From contig JAUUYJ010000001.1 of assembly GCA_030588275.1 (NCBI GenBank), positions 1-32,006 of the forward strand: a stretch of DNA of 32,006 bases. The letters are read 5' to 3'. Within the stretch, counting starts at the first letter, position 1, and each line of letters starts with the position of its first letter. Position numbers and translations under genes: made by a program. A model generated the notes under the pieces. The model had not been told where the DNA came from. It did not search any database and saw only the letters and a program-made list of their open reading frames with translations. Of the stretch, positions 16,485 through 23,897 are shown piece after piece. Source of the DNA: Candidatus Zixiibacteriota bacterium (GTDB lineage Bacteria; Zixibacteria; MSB-5A5; GN15; JAAZOE01).

Positions 16485-18008
16485 ATGCGGTTGTCGATGT
16501 TTTCAAAACTCGGAAATAAAAATCAAAGCAGGCGATTTGGAGTTATCGGAGGCGGATACCTGCTTCTACTTCTGCTTTTGTTCACAACCGTTGCCCAACC
16601 GGCCGATGACGATTTCTTTGTCAAACAGGAGATAGACTTAACCGGTCGAATTCTCCGTTGTCTGACAGGGGATATCAGCGGTGATGGCCGCCCTGATATA
16701 ATTTTGATTGTTGGGGGACCTACGGGCGGGAAAAAATTGGAAGCGTACATCCAAAGAGAAACCGGCCGGTTCCCTCCGATAGCATCGGCCATCATCAATT
16801 TGGATAACTCAGTCAGCATGGTCCAACTGTCTGACCTTGACGGCGACAATCGATCTGAAATAATTATGATCGATAAATCTGGCCTATCCCGACTGATATT
16901 TGACGGAGATAAATTCGGTTCACCCCAAAAGGAATTGGATCAGCCGACGATTTTTGCCGGAACCTTCGGCGGGAATATTATCCCCAGCCGTTTTATCAAT
17001 GATATGGGCGGACGACCGGTCGCCTTTATTCCGACTTCCGACGGTTTTTATTTGTGGGAGTTTATCTCAGGCCGTTTTCGTTCTCTGGGGAAAATAGATT
17101 TTCCTTACTACAACTGGAACAATGATCGGCCGGTGAAGCTTTTTCTCGGTGGGGACCAGATCCCCGTTTTCAGTATGGTGTTACCGGAAATTGTGTTAAG
17201 CGATGCCAATCGGGACGGACTTCAGGATATTTATCTGCGTTGGCCGACTCGGGTGGCAATTTTCATTCAGGATGAACAAGGGAAATTCCCGACACAGGCC
17301 AATCATGAATTTAATTTTCAAACCAGCACTGGCGGCAATCTGTGCCAGTCTGCTCTGGTCGATTTTGATCGGGACGGGAAGCTGGATGTCGTCTGCTGTC
17401 GATCGGCTGGGGGTATCTCGGAATCGCAAACAACCATTCGATTTTTTGATGCGACACGGATCGAGAGCGGTAATAACACGCCCAACCACACCGTTAGCCT
17501 GACCGATGCCTGCGGGAATCTTTTAATCAATGATTTTGATGGAAAGGGTGGATTGGAACTGGTTGTTCCGGCGATTGAATTAGGAATTATGTCAACGGTA
17601 AAAAAGATGGTATCAAAAAAGACAGATTTCCATATATTGATTTATCCGGTTGATAATCTGGGTCGCCCGGCGCGCGAACCGCAGATGCGCAAAAAGATTA
17701 CTTGTTATCTCGATTTTGAACGGTCCGACCCTACTGCCGCTTTCCGGATTGATTGGTCTGGTGATTATGATGGAGACGGTATCCTCGATTTAATGCTGGC
17801 CAATGGGAATGGAGAGCTGGTCTTTTATCGTGGATCAGCCGAAGAATATTTAGAGACCAAGGCTGACCTGGTTTTGGATATGCCCAACCCGGGGGATATC
17901 CGGCTAGCTCAACTAAATAACGATGGCCGTTCCGATGTGGTCATAATCCACGAACCTCAGAATGGGCAAGCGCGGTTGACCATCCTGGTTACCAATCAGG
18001 TCTTTTGA
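16485..18008 (+). CDS. Exported FG-GAP/VCBS repeat protein
   Basis: A 507-aa protein with a basic N-terminus and a long leucine-rich hydrophobic segment (about residues 23-36) acting as a signal peptide or anchor. The rest is a repeat protein, probably a beta propeller. At least seven Asp/Asn-rich calcium loops of the FG-GAP kind are visible: DISGDGRPDI, DLDGDNRSEI, DANRDGLQDI, DFDRDGKLDV, DFDGKGGLEL, DYDGDGILDL and LNNDGRSDV. Such propellers commonly mediate extracellular binding or adhesion; no enzyme domain is attached. No C-terminal sorting tail like that of the 5739 gene is present; it ends LTILVTNQVF. The start is uncertain: GGGG is only two bases from the ATG at 16485, and ATG 16497 or TTG 16491 are alternatives. 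The next gene follows after 66 nt. Confidence 0.82.
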   Translation: MRLSMFSKLGNKNQSRRFGVIGGGYLLLLLLLFTTVAQPADDDFFVKQEIDLTGRILRCLTGDISGDGRPDIILIVGGPTGGKKLEAYIQRETGRFPPIASAIINLDNSVSMVQLSDLDGDNRSEIIMIDKSGLSRLIFDGDKFGSPQKELDQPTIFAGTFGGNIIPSRFINDMGGRPVAFIPTSDGFYLWEFISGRFRSLGKIDFPYYNWNNDRPVKLFLGGDQIPVFSMVLPEIVLSDANRDGLQDIYLRWPTRVAIFIQDEQGKFPTQANHEFNFQTSTGGNLCQSALVDFDRDGKLDVVCCRSAGGISESQTTIRFFDATRIESGNNTPNHTVSLTDACGNLLINDFDGKGGLELVVPAIELGIMSTVKKMVSKKTDFHILIYPVDNLGRPAREPQMRKKITCYLDFERSDPTAAFRIDWSGDYDGDGILDLMLANGNGELVFYRGSAEEYLETKADLVLDMPNPGDIRLAQLNNDGRSDVVIIHEPQNGQARLTILVTNQVF

Positions 18009-18062
18009 TGGTGCCAATTTTTGTGGCCCATTCTTGTTGCTGTTTAATTTCCGGGTCGGTTA

Positions 18063-18068
18063 TATAAT
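18063..18068 (+). promoter_or_regulatory. TATAAT box before the ybbR-domain gene
   Basis: A perfect TATAAT ends 6 nt before the ATG at 18075, with no Shine-Dalgarno between. The predicted +1 falls on the start codon, giving a leaderless mRNA. No strong -35 lies at 16-18 nt. Confidence 0.45.
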
Positions 18069-18074
18069 ACGATA

Positions 18075-19016
18075 ATGTCATCATCGACCATTAATATTGT
18101 CATCAAATTGATCGCGGTGCTTTTGGCGATTTTCCTTTGGTTTAACGTCATCACCCAAAAAAAATATGAGCATCATTTTGATCTTCCGGTGACCGAGATT
18201 GACCTCCCTGGTAAATTTGGTGTCATGACCAGCCTACCGGAATCGTTGAGCGTTGTGGTCGAGGCGGAAGGAAAAAAACTGTTGCGGGACGATTGGCAAA
18301 AAGCTGGTCTGAGGATCAAGGCGGGGCGTCTTAAACGGGGTTTAAATAATCTTGAGATCAATACCGAGTCGGTTGTTCTGGTGCGTGGCGAGGAGATTGA
18401 AATCAAGGAGATTTCCGGGTTGGCGTCGCTTGAAATTCGGCTGGATCAAATCGATTCGGTTCTGAAACCGGTTGCTTCCCGTCTGGCGATCGTAACCGCT
18501 GACGGTTACACCGTTGTTTTGGGACAAGGGACGGTCGATCCGATACAAACGATGGTTACCGGTCCGGCGGCACTATTACTCCAGATCGATTCTATTTTTA
18601 CTGAGCAGAAAATAATTGACGAGGTGGATGGATCAATGGAGTTGATGCTCGCTTTGGAAGTTCCTTTTGGGATGTCTTTTACCACCGCCCATGATTCGGC
18701 CCGGGTGGGAATGGTGGTGGAGCCGATAAAAACGAGGCGACTTGAAAATGTTACCGTTACGATGGTCGATCCCAAAACGATGCGAGCTATATCAGCCAGA
18801 TCGTATCGAAAATGTGTCATCGATCCGGCTCAGGTAACTCTTGAACTGGCCGGTCCGGCATCGTTAATCTACAGTCTGAAAAAGGGGCAAATCAGAGTTA
18901 CCGCCGAAATTCCGTTTGAAAAATTTGACGGATACGTCGAGCCAAACGTTATCTTGCCGGACGGTATTACTCTAATTTCCATCAGCCCTGACTCATTGCG
19001 TGTCGTTGCCAATTAA
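18075..19016 (+). CDS. YbbR-domain membrane protein (CdaR-like)
   Basis: A 313-aa protein with one N-terminal membrane helix (about residues 8-26, IKLIAVLLAIFLWFNVITQ) followed by three or so YbbR-type beta domains on the outer face. YbbR proteins such as CdaR regulate the diadenylate cyclase CdaA in Firmicutes and usually lie beside its gene. Here no cyclase gene is adjacent, so a link to c-di-AMP is only a family expectation. The stop codon TAA shares its last A with the ATG of tsaD, so translation of the two is coupled. The N-terminal helix begins right after the chosen ATG, supporting the start. Confidence 0.85.
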   Translation: MSSSTINIVIKLIAVLLAIFLWFNVITQKKYEHHFDLPVTEIDLPGKFGVMTSLPESLSVVVEAEGKKLLRDDWQKAGLRIKAGRLKRGLNNLEINTESVVLVRGEEIEIKEISGLASLEIRLDQIDSVLKPVASRLAIVTADGYTVVLGQGTVDPIQTMVTGPAALLLQIDSIFTEQKIIDEVDGSMELMLALEVPFGMSFTTAHDSARVGMVVEPIKTRRLENVTVTMVDPKTMRAISARSYRKCVIDPAQVTLELAGPASLIYSLKKGQIRVTAEIPFEKFDGYVEPNVILPDGITLISISPDSLRVVAN

Positions 19017-20014
19017 TGATTACCCTTGGGCTGGAAACATCCTGCGATGAGACCTCGGCCGCTGTCGTCTCAGATGGCAAGACGATTCTCTCTAATGTGA
19101 TTTATTCCCAAATGGTCCATAGTCGTTTCGGCGGAGTTGTCCCGGAACTGGCCGGTCGGGAACATATCAAAAAAATTATCCCAATACTGGACGAAGCGCT
19201 AAGCGAAGCCGATCTAACGCTCGACCAGATCGACTGCTTTGCCGCAACCTTTGGACCAGGGCTGGTCGGAGCCTTGTTGGTTGGATTGTCGATGGCCAAA
19301 TCGTTGGCCTATTTTAACAATAAACCGTTTTGTGCTGTCAATCATTTGGAAGGGCATATCTTTGCCAACCGACTCAGCAAACCGGATATGGATGATCGCT
19401 TTGTAACCCTGTTGGTCTCTGGCGGACACACCATGCTGGTTGATGTTGATGGTTGGGGTCATTATGAAATCCTCGGCAAGACGCTTGATGATGCCGCAGG
19501 AGAAGCGTTTGACAAAGTAGCCAAGCTCCTTGATCTTGGCTATCCCGGTGGTCCGGCGATTGACCGGGAGGCTCGTACAGGTGATCCGGATCGCTTTAAA
19601 TTTCCCCGTGCCTTGCCCGGAGATCGTCTCGATTTCTCCTACTCCGGTTTGAAAACGGCGGTAGCTTTACAGGTGCAAAAGTTACCCCCCGATCAACTCT
19701 TAAGCGATAAGTCAGATCTGGCCGCCTCGTTTCAGGAAGCGGTGGTCGATTCCTTGTGCAGAAAAACGATGTTGGCGCTTAAAAAGACCGGTCGGAAAAC
19801 GGTCGCCCTCTCCGGTGGCGTTGCGGCCAACTCTCGTCTCCGGGAAAAGTTACAGCTGATCTGCGACAGGCAAAGCGTACGGTTGGTATATCCACCTTCA
19901 GAACTTTGTACCGACAATGCCGCGATGATTGCGGCGGTAGCTGATTTTCAGGTTGCCCAAAATGGTCCCTCCGATCTTAACGCTAATGCGATCCCGTATC
20001 AAAAACTTTTTTGA
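19016..20014 (+). CDS. tsaD: tRNA N6-adenosine threonylcarbamoyltransferase TsaD
   Basis: A 332-aa member of the Kae1/TsaD family, normal length. With TsaB and TsaE it transfers the threonylcarbamoyl group to A37 of ANN-reading tRNAs. Motifs are GLETSCDETSAAVV, RFGGVVPELAGREH, the metal ligands His110 and His114 in HLEGH, LVSGGHTMLV, GKTLDDAAGEAFDKVAK and ALSGGVAANSRLR. It ends with the usual PYQKLF region. Start ATG overlaps the upstream stop by one base. TsaB and TsaE are not in this window. Confidence 0.97.
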   Translation: MITLGLETSCDETSAAVVSDGKTILSNVIYSQMVHSRFGGVVPELAGREHIKKIIPILDEALSEADLTLDQIDCFAATFGPGLVGALLVGLSMAKSLAYFNNKPFCAVNHLEGHIFANRLSKPDMDDRFVTLLVSGGHTMLVDVDGWGHYEILGKTLDDAAGEAFDKVAKLLDLGYPGGPAIDREARTGDPDRFKFPRALPGDRLDFSYSGLKTAVALQVQKLPPDQLLSDKSDLAASFQEAVVDSLCRKTMLALKKTGRKTVALSGGVAANSRLREKLQLICDRQSVRLVYPPSELCTDNAAMIAAVADFQVAQNGPSDLNANAIPYQKLF

Positions 20015-20066
20015 TACCTGTTTAAACCAACAATCAGGCAGTAACTTTATTTTCAAAAAATTGGCA

Positions 20067-20093
20067 CCCCCCTGACACACTCTGTCAGGGGGG
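20067..20093. terminator. Perfect 11-bp hairpin after tsaD
   Basis: CCCCCCTGACA (20067-20077) and TGTCAGGGGGG (20083-20093) pair perfectly with a 5-nt loop, 53 nt after the tsaD stop. On the plus strand no T tract follows; on the minus strand six Ts occur 6 nt beyond the stem. It may act as a rho-assisted terminator or as the 3' end stabiliser of the tsaD mRNA. Confidence 0.6.
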
Positions 20094-20098
20094 CATGT

Positions 20099-20104
20099 TA
20101 TAAT
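20099..20104 (+). promoter_or_regulatory. TATAAT box of the putative RNA gene
   Basis: A perfect -10 hexamer lies just after the hairpin. The best -35-like sequence (CTGACA, 20072-20077) is 21 nt away, too far for a standard promoter, so activity is uncertain. Confidence 0.35.
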
Positions 20105-20110
20105 AATCAG

Positions 20111-20313
20111 GACTCAACGAATATCTTTATATTTCCCAGGCTATCGAAGTTAGCCCGGTTGCGCTTAAGCACAAAAGCTATGTCTGGTTTTTGGGGGGAT
20201 GATCGATAGCCTGGATAGATATCGGCAGAGGATAGGGGGGTGCATTGGTAATTAGTCTTTGGTTGGGGGTTGGGTTGTAAAGGTAAGCCCCGCTGGGAGG
20301 CGGGGCTTTTTTT
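20111..20313 (+). ncRNA. Candidate structured non-coding RNA
   Basis: About 200 nt without any coding frame, bounded by a TATAAT box and an excellent terminator. CCAGGCTATCG (20136-20146) and CGATAGCCTGG (20204-20214) are a perfect 11-bp inverted repeat, extended by ATATCT (20121-20126) with AGATAT (20217-20222). Inside are CCGG/CTGG and GCTT/AAGC pairings, so the RNA could fold into a long rod with an internal bubble. Downstream is G-rich (GGTTGGGGGTTGGG). Size and rod shape recall 6S RNA, but no diagnostic motif of 6S, SRP RNA, tmRNA or RNase P was recognised. Confidence 0.45.
20285..20313 (+). terminator. Strong rho-independent terminator
   Basis: AAGCCCCGC (20285-20293) and GCGGGGCTT (20300-20308) form a 9-bp GC-rich stem with a 6-nt loop and run into seven Ts (20307-20313). 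It lies 270 nt after tsaD, so it more likely ends a separate transcript. Confidence 0.9.
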
Positions 20314-20316
20314 GCC

Positions 20317-20381
20317 CAAAAAGAATCTTGCAAGCGTTACTCACGATTCTCTGTGCCGCGCTTATAGTCATAAGTCGGCAC
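20317..20381 (-). terminator. Hairpins downstream of the TPR lipoprotein gene
   Basis: On the minus strand, GTGCCG-A-CTTAT-GACT-ATAAG-CG-CGGCAC (20381-20353) forms a stem. A second stem follows, AGAATC/GATTCT (20350-20345 with 20327-20322), running into five Us. Together they would end the minus-strand transcript 16-80 nt after its stop. Confidence 0.45.
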
Positions 20382-20396
20382 GCAAAACTGCTTCTT

Positions 20397-22574
20397 TTAC
20401 ATTTTCGCTAACATCTTTTTTGCCTCGGCTGTTTGATCCTTACTTAAGCCAAGATCAAGTGCCTGCTTCAAAGCATTTTTTGCCAATCTGTTGTTTTTCT
20501 GCATGAAATCGGTTTTACCCATATAGAAAAACAGTTCCCCCTGGGATGGATCAAGCGTCGTCCCTTTGTAAAATTGCGTCCGGGCCATTTTATATTTCTT
20601 TTGGGCATAATATATTTGCCCTAAAATCAGATAGCCACGCGGGTCGCGGTCGAAATAACGAACCGCCCCCATACCCATACCGGCCGCCAAATCCAAATCT
20701 TTGCCAGCTTCAAAATGGAACTGAGCCATATTGTAATATGCTTCGGGAACCGGTCCGCCCGATTTAATAGCTTTGTTAAAATAGAAAACCATCGAATCGG
20801 TGTTGCCGGCTATCTGAAAAACCAGCCCCTTTAGCTCCAGAGCCGGGCCATGCGTTTCGTAAAGTTCCAGTACCTTATCAATCCGATTCAGAACCGAATC
20901 GGTCAGGCCGTTGTCAAATTCAAATTTGGCCAGCAGGTAATATCCTTTTGTATCCTTAGGATAGCTGGCTGAAAATTTGGCAAAGAGGTCAAGCGCCGCT
21001 TTTTTGTCTCTTATCGCTAACAGGCTGGCCAATGTTTCAATGGCATAGATGCTACCGGGTGATTGATCATAAAGTTTCTGAGCTTGCTTAAGTTCTTTGG
21101 GTCTCTGTCCGGTCGCTTTGTAGGCGGCCAGAAATTTATTGGTTAGTTGGAAATTGTTTTGAAACCGGAAAGGAATTATGGTCGCCAGCTGATCAATTTT
21201 GGTGGAATCTTTTTGCCGGGTCAGGAGATCAAGCAGGGTAGTGAATGATTCCAATTTGGCGCGTGGATGGGTAACCAGGTGACCATAAATTTTAATGGCC
21301 AAATCCTGTCGTTTGGTGCGGGCAAACATCCGACCAATATGCTCAAGCCAAAAGATGTCCTTCCAGTTTTTCTCCAATAAATTTTCTGGATCGTACTTGG
21401 CCGATCCGGTATCCTCCGGAAAACGATGCGACAATTCTGAAGCCCAAAAATAAGCCAAAGAATCGTCGGGGAAGCGCTCCTGACCTTCCAAATAAAAATC
21501 GATAGCACCGGCGTAATCATGTTCGGCAAAAACTGCATCCATCAACTTGTCATAAACCTGCTTAAGGTAATCGTCCGGGTACAGTAAGTTGGTTGCCTTA
21601 ACATAGGCGGCCTGATAGTTGGCCGCCGGAAGCGATAAGGTTTCAAAGTAGCTGTGCATATCGGCCAATTTTTCAATCCAAATCGGCGAGTCTTTTTCCA
21701 GCTGGGCAAAACGGACGTGCATTTTATCCGCCTCAATACTATTTTTGCGAGCCATGTAAAGGTAGGCTCCCAGTTCATACGCCGGTCCGTAAAATTCGGC
21801 GCGACTGGTAATTTCATCAATAACTTCAAGCCCCTCGATAGTAAAACCGTCATCATAGTAATATTGGGCCAAATCAAGCTTCAGCTTCATGTTGGCATCG
21901 TCAAGTGCAATACCCTGTTTGATGTAATGACGGGCGGAGTCATTCATATTTAGATAATTAAATATCGATGCCAGATATTTGAAATGTTGCGCCGATCTCA
22001 AGTTGAGCTGGGCAATACTGGCAAACGCATCATTGCGGGCTCGTTCACCACCCGTATGCAGGGCCACTTCCGCTTTGGCCAGGTTGATAAGGGTTTGGTC
22101 GTCGGTCATCTTGGCGGCCGTATTGATATTGGTCCGGGCCGGGTCAAATCGGTTTTTGGCCAGTTCTACCTGACCATAAAATAGATAGCTTTCCGGATTC
22201 TGAGGCTGTCTTTGAATCATCAAAAGCCCCATCTTGTCCGCCTTTTCGACGAATCCAAGATGCAATGCCACTCGTGTGAACGCTTTCATCGCCGGGTAGT
22301 AGCCGCTGTCCATCTTGGCCGCATCAAGTTGCTTAACCATCGCTTCCCAGTGGTAGCCATAATATTCGTCGATCATCGCTTCGCCAAAAAGTGCATAAGG
22401 CATCTCGGGTGAATCGGTGGCGAGGTCGTCGTATATTTTTTTGGCCTTTGTCAATTGGCCTTCTGTCAGAAAGCGTTCTGCTTGCGCCAGTTGATCGTCG
22501 ACCGACTTGGAACAGCCAGAGAGCAGGGCGGTTGCGATAATAAAAAGCAGAGCAATTTTGATAACCGGTTTCAT
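20397..22574 (-). CDS. TPR-repeat lipoprotein
   Basis: A 725-aa lipoprotein. The signal MKPVIKIALLFIIATALLSGC ends in a lipobox with the lipidated Cys at residue 21; Ser, not Asp, occurs near the +2 position, which would favour outer-membrane sorting under the E. coli rule. The rest is a solenoid of many tetratricopeptide-like helical pairs (for example GQLTKAKKIYDDLATDSPE near the start and KYKMARTQFYKGTTLDPSQG near the end). TPR solenoids are protein-binding scaffolds, so it probably assembles an envelope complex; the partner is unknown. The start at 22574 is preferred to an ATG 33 bases upstream because GGAG lies 9 nt before it and the lipoprotein signal begins there. It stands alone on this strand, divergent from lptB. 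An AATCCGA/TCGGATT inverted repeat (22606-22612, 22649-22655) in its upstream region may be an operator. Confidence 0.87.
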   Translation of the reverse strand: MKPVIKIALLFIIATALLSGCSKSVDDQLAQAERFLTEGQLTKAKKIYDDLATDSPEMPYALFGEAMIDEYYGYHWEAMVKQLDAAKMDSGYYPAMKAFTRVALHLGFVEKADKMGLLMIQRQPQNPESYLFYGQVELAKNRFDPARTNINTAAKMTDDQTLINLAKAEVALHTGGERARNDAFASIAQLNLRSAQHFKYLASIFNYLNMNDSARHYIKQGIALDDANMKLKLDLAQYYYDDGFTIEGLEVIDEITSRAEFYGPAYELGAYLYMARKNSIEADKMHVRFAQLEKDSPIWIEKLADMHSYFETLSLPAANYQAAYVKATNLLYPDDYLKQVYDKLMDAVFAEHDYAGAIDFYLEGQERFPDDSLAYFWASELSHRFPEDTGSAKYDPENLLEKNWKDIFWLEHIGRMFARTKRQDLAIKIYGHLVTHPRAKLESFTTLLDLLTRQKDSTKIDQLATIIPFRFQNNFQLTNKFLAAYKATGQRPKELKQAQKLYDQSPGSIYAIETLASLLAIRDKKAALDLFAKFSASYPKDTKGYYLLAKFEFDNGLTDSVLNRIDKVLELYETHGPALELKGLVFQIAGNTDSMVFYFNKAIKSGGPVPEAYYNMAQFHFEAGKDLDLAAGMGMGAVRYFDRDPRGYLILGQIYYAQKKYKMARTQFYKGTTLDPSQGELFFYMGKTDFMQKNNRLAKNALKQALDLGLSKDQTAEAKKMLAKM

Positions 22575-22700
22575 TAAAAAATTCTCCAATAAATAGACAG
22601 AGTTCAATCCGACAATATAATTCCTTTTACAGCCGTTTGCCCTTCTTATCGGATTATTTTTAACTTTTTTTAGAGAATCTCCGAAGCTAAGTGGATGTTC

Positions 22701-22856
22701 GAGCGTAGCGAGTTACAGCCACTTACCCCCTTGTGGGGTGGCGTTGCCACTCTTAGGCTGTCGCCTTCTCCGATCTAAGTTCTTCCTGTATAATACCGTT
22801 CTGTAGGGTCTTGATTACCGGAGGGCGTGAGCCGGACGGTGAGTGTGACCTGACAG
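22701..22856. repeat. Long hairpin repeat, copy B
   Basis: GAGCGTAGCG (22701-22710) and TACAGCCACT (22714-22723) match motifs at 8453-8479 and 8663-8672. CTTACCCCCTTGTG also recurs near 8549. The hairpin part has arms CTGTAGGGTC (22801-22810) and GACCTGACAG (22847-22856), 8 of 10 paired, with inner ACCG/CGGT. Compared with copy A it shares TTCTGT-A/T-GGGTCTTG and the far arm GTGTGA-C/T-C. Confidence 0.55.
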
Positions 22857-23035
22857 TTAATTCTGATTTATATATAAATGGAGTTACGGTCAGATCACAA
22901 ATATCTGAGCTACATAGGCCGCAGGTCAGACAAATTCCAATAAACTGGATTCGCAAGAGATACCGCAATTAACGGCATTGAATTTTAACGAGCAAATAGT
23001 GTGCGGGGGAGAAGATTTTTGTATGAATAATTATT

Positions 23036-23050
23036 TATAATGGTTATATT
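23036..23050 (+). promoter_or_regulatory. -10 boxes before lptB, predicted leaderless
   Basis: TATAAT (23036-23041) and TATATT (23045-23050) lie just before the lptB ATG at 23056. The second would put +1 on the start codon. There is no Shine-Dalgarno here. No convincing -35 was found. Confidence 0.4.
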
Positions 23051-23055
23051 TTTGT

Positions 23056-23781
23056 ATGGCACTTCTGTTGGCAAAAAATTTGGTTAAGGTTTACAATCGC
23101 CGCGAAGTTGTTGGTGGAGTAACGATTGAAGTCAACCCCGGAGAAGTTGTCGGTCTGCTTGGACCGAATGGAGCGGGCAAGACGACAACTTTCTACATGA
23201 TTACCGGATTTATTAAGCCGGTCGCCGGACAGGTTTTTTTGGGGGATGAGAATTTAACCTCACTCCCGATGTACAAACGGGCCCGACGTGGCTTGGGCTA
23301 TCTGCCACAGGAAAGTTCGGTCTTTAGAAAACTCTCGGTTGAGGATAATATCAAGGCAATTCTTGAGTTGCAAAGTATGGGAAGAAAGCAAAGAAAACTG
23401 CGCTTAGAGGAACTTCTCGAAGAGCTTGATATCGGTAATCTACGTAAATCGAAGGCATATATGTTATCTGGTGGTGAAAGGCGACGCCTGGAGATTACCC
23501 GGGCTTTGGCGGCCGAACCGTCCTATATGCTCCTTGATGAACCGTTTGCCGGGATCGACCCGATCGCCGTCGACGATATCCAGAAAATCATTAAAAGGTT
23601 AACCGACAAAGGGTTGGGGGTCTTGATTACCGATCATAATGTCCGTGAAACGCTCTCGATCTGTGACCGAGCGTATATAATGTGCGATGGCAAGATATTA
23701 ACATCCGGAACGGCGGAATATCTCGCTTCCGACCCGGAAGCGAGAAAAGTGTATCTGGGAGAGAAATTTAAACTGAATTAG
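23056..23781 (+). CDS. lptB: LPS export ABC transporter ATPase LptB
   Basis: A 241-aa ABC ATPase that powers extraction of LPS from the inner membrane by the LptB2FGC complex. Walker A GPNGAGKT is at residues 36-43, the Q-loop in YLPQESSVFRKLSVEDN, the signature LSGGERRR at 137-144, and Walker B LLDEPFAGIDP at 159-169, with the switch His in ITDHNVRETL. The last features, including FAGIDPIAV and the DHNVRETL end, are specific to LptB among ABC ATPases. Length is normal. It lies directly before rpoN, the widespread lptB-rpoN order. lptA, lptC and lptFG are not in the window. Confidence 0.96.
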   Translation: MALLLAKNLVKVYNRREVVGGVTIEVNPGEVVGLLGPNGAGKTTTFYMITGFIKPVAGQVFLGDENLTSLPMYKRARRGLGYLPQESSVFRKLSVEDNIKAILELQSMGRKQRKLRLEELLEELDIGNLRKSKAYMLSGGERRRLEITRALAAEPSYMLLDEPFAGIDPIAVDDIQKIIKRLTDKGLGVLITDHNVRETLSICDRAYIMCDGKILTSGTAEYLASDPEARKVYLGEKFKLN

Positions 23782-23897
23782 CCTAAAGATTGAGCATTCT
23801 TGAGCAGACCTGTTATCATCCCCCAATTTGGGTCGATAATACTACCAAGAAGAGGCTACGACGGCTTCTAATGGATTAACAGGCAACAGGATACGAT

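Larger units (their letters stand above)
22608..23055. other. Divergent intergenic region between the TPR lipoprotein gene and lptB
   Basis: No gene is seen in these 450 bases. They hold the upstream region of the lipoprotein gene, a copy of the hairpin repeat family (22701-22856), a perfect 14-bp palindrome ATTTATATATAAAT (22866-22879), a CAGAT/ATCTG dyad near 22890-22907 and the AT-rich lptB promoter. Confidence 0.5.

Noticed and set aside
20067..20313. CRISPR array, tmRNA, SRP RNA or RNase P RNA
   Set aside because: There are no regularly spaced repeats and none of the conserved core motifs of those RNAs was found.
23056..23080. TGGCAC sequence at the lptB start as a sigma-54 promoter
   Set aside because: It lies inside the coding region and the -12 half does not match at the required spacing.
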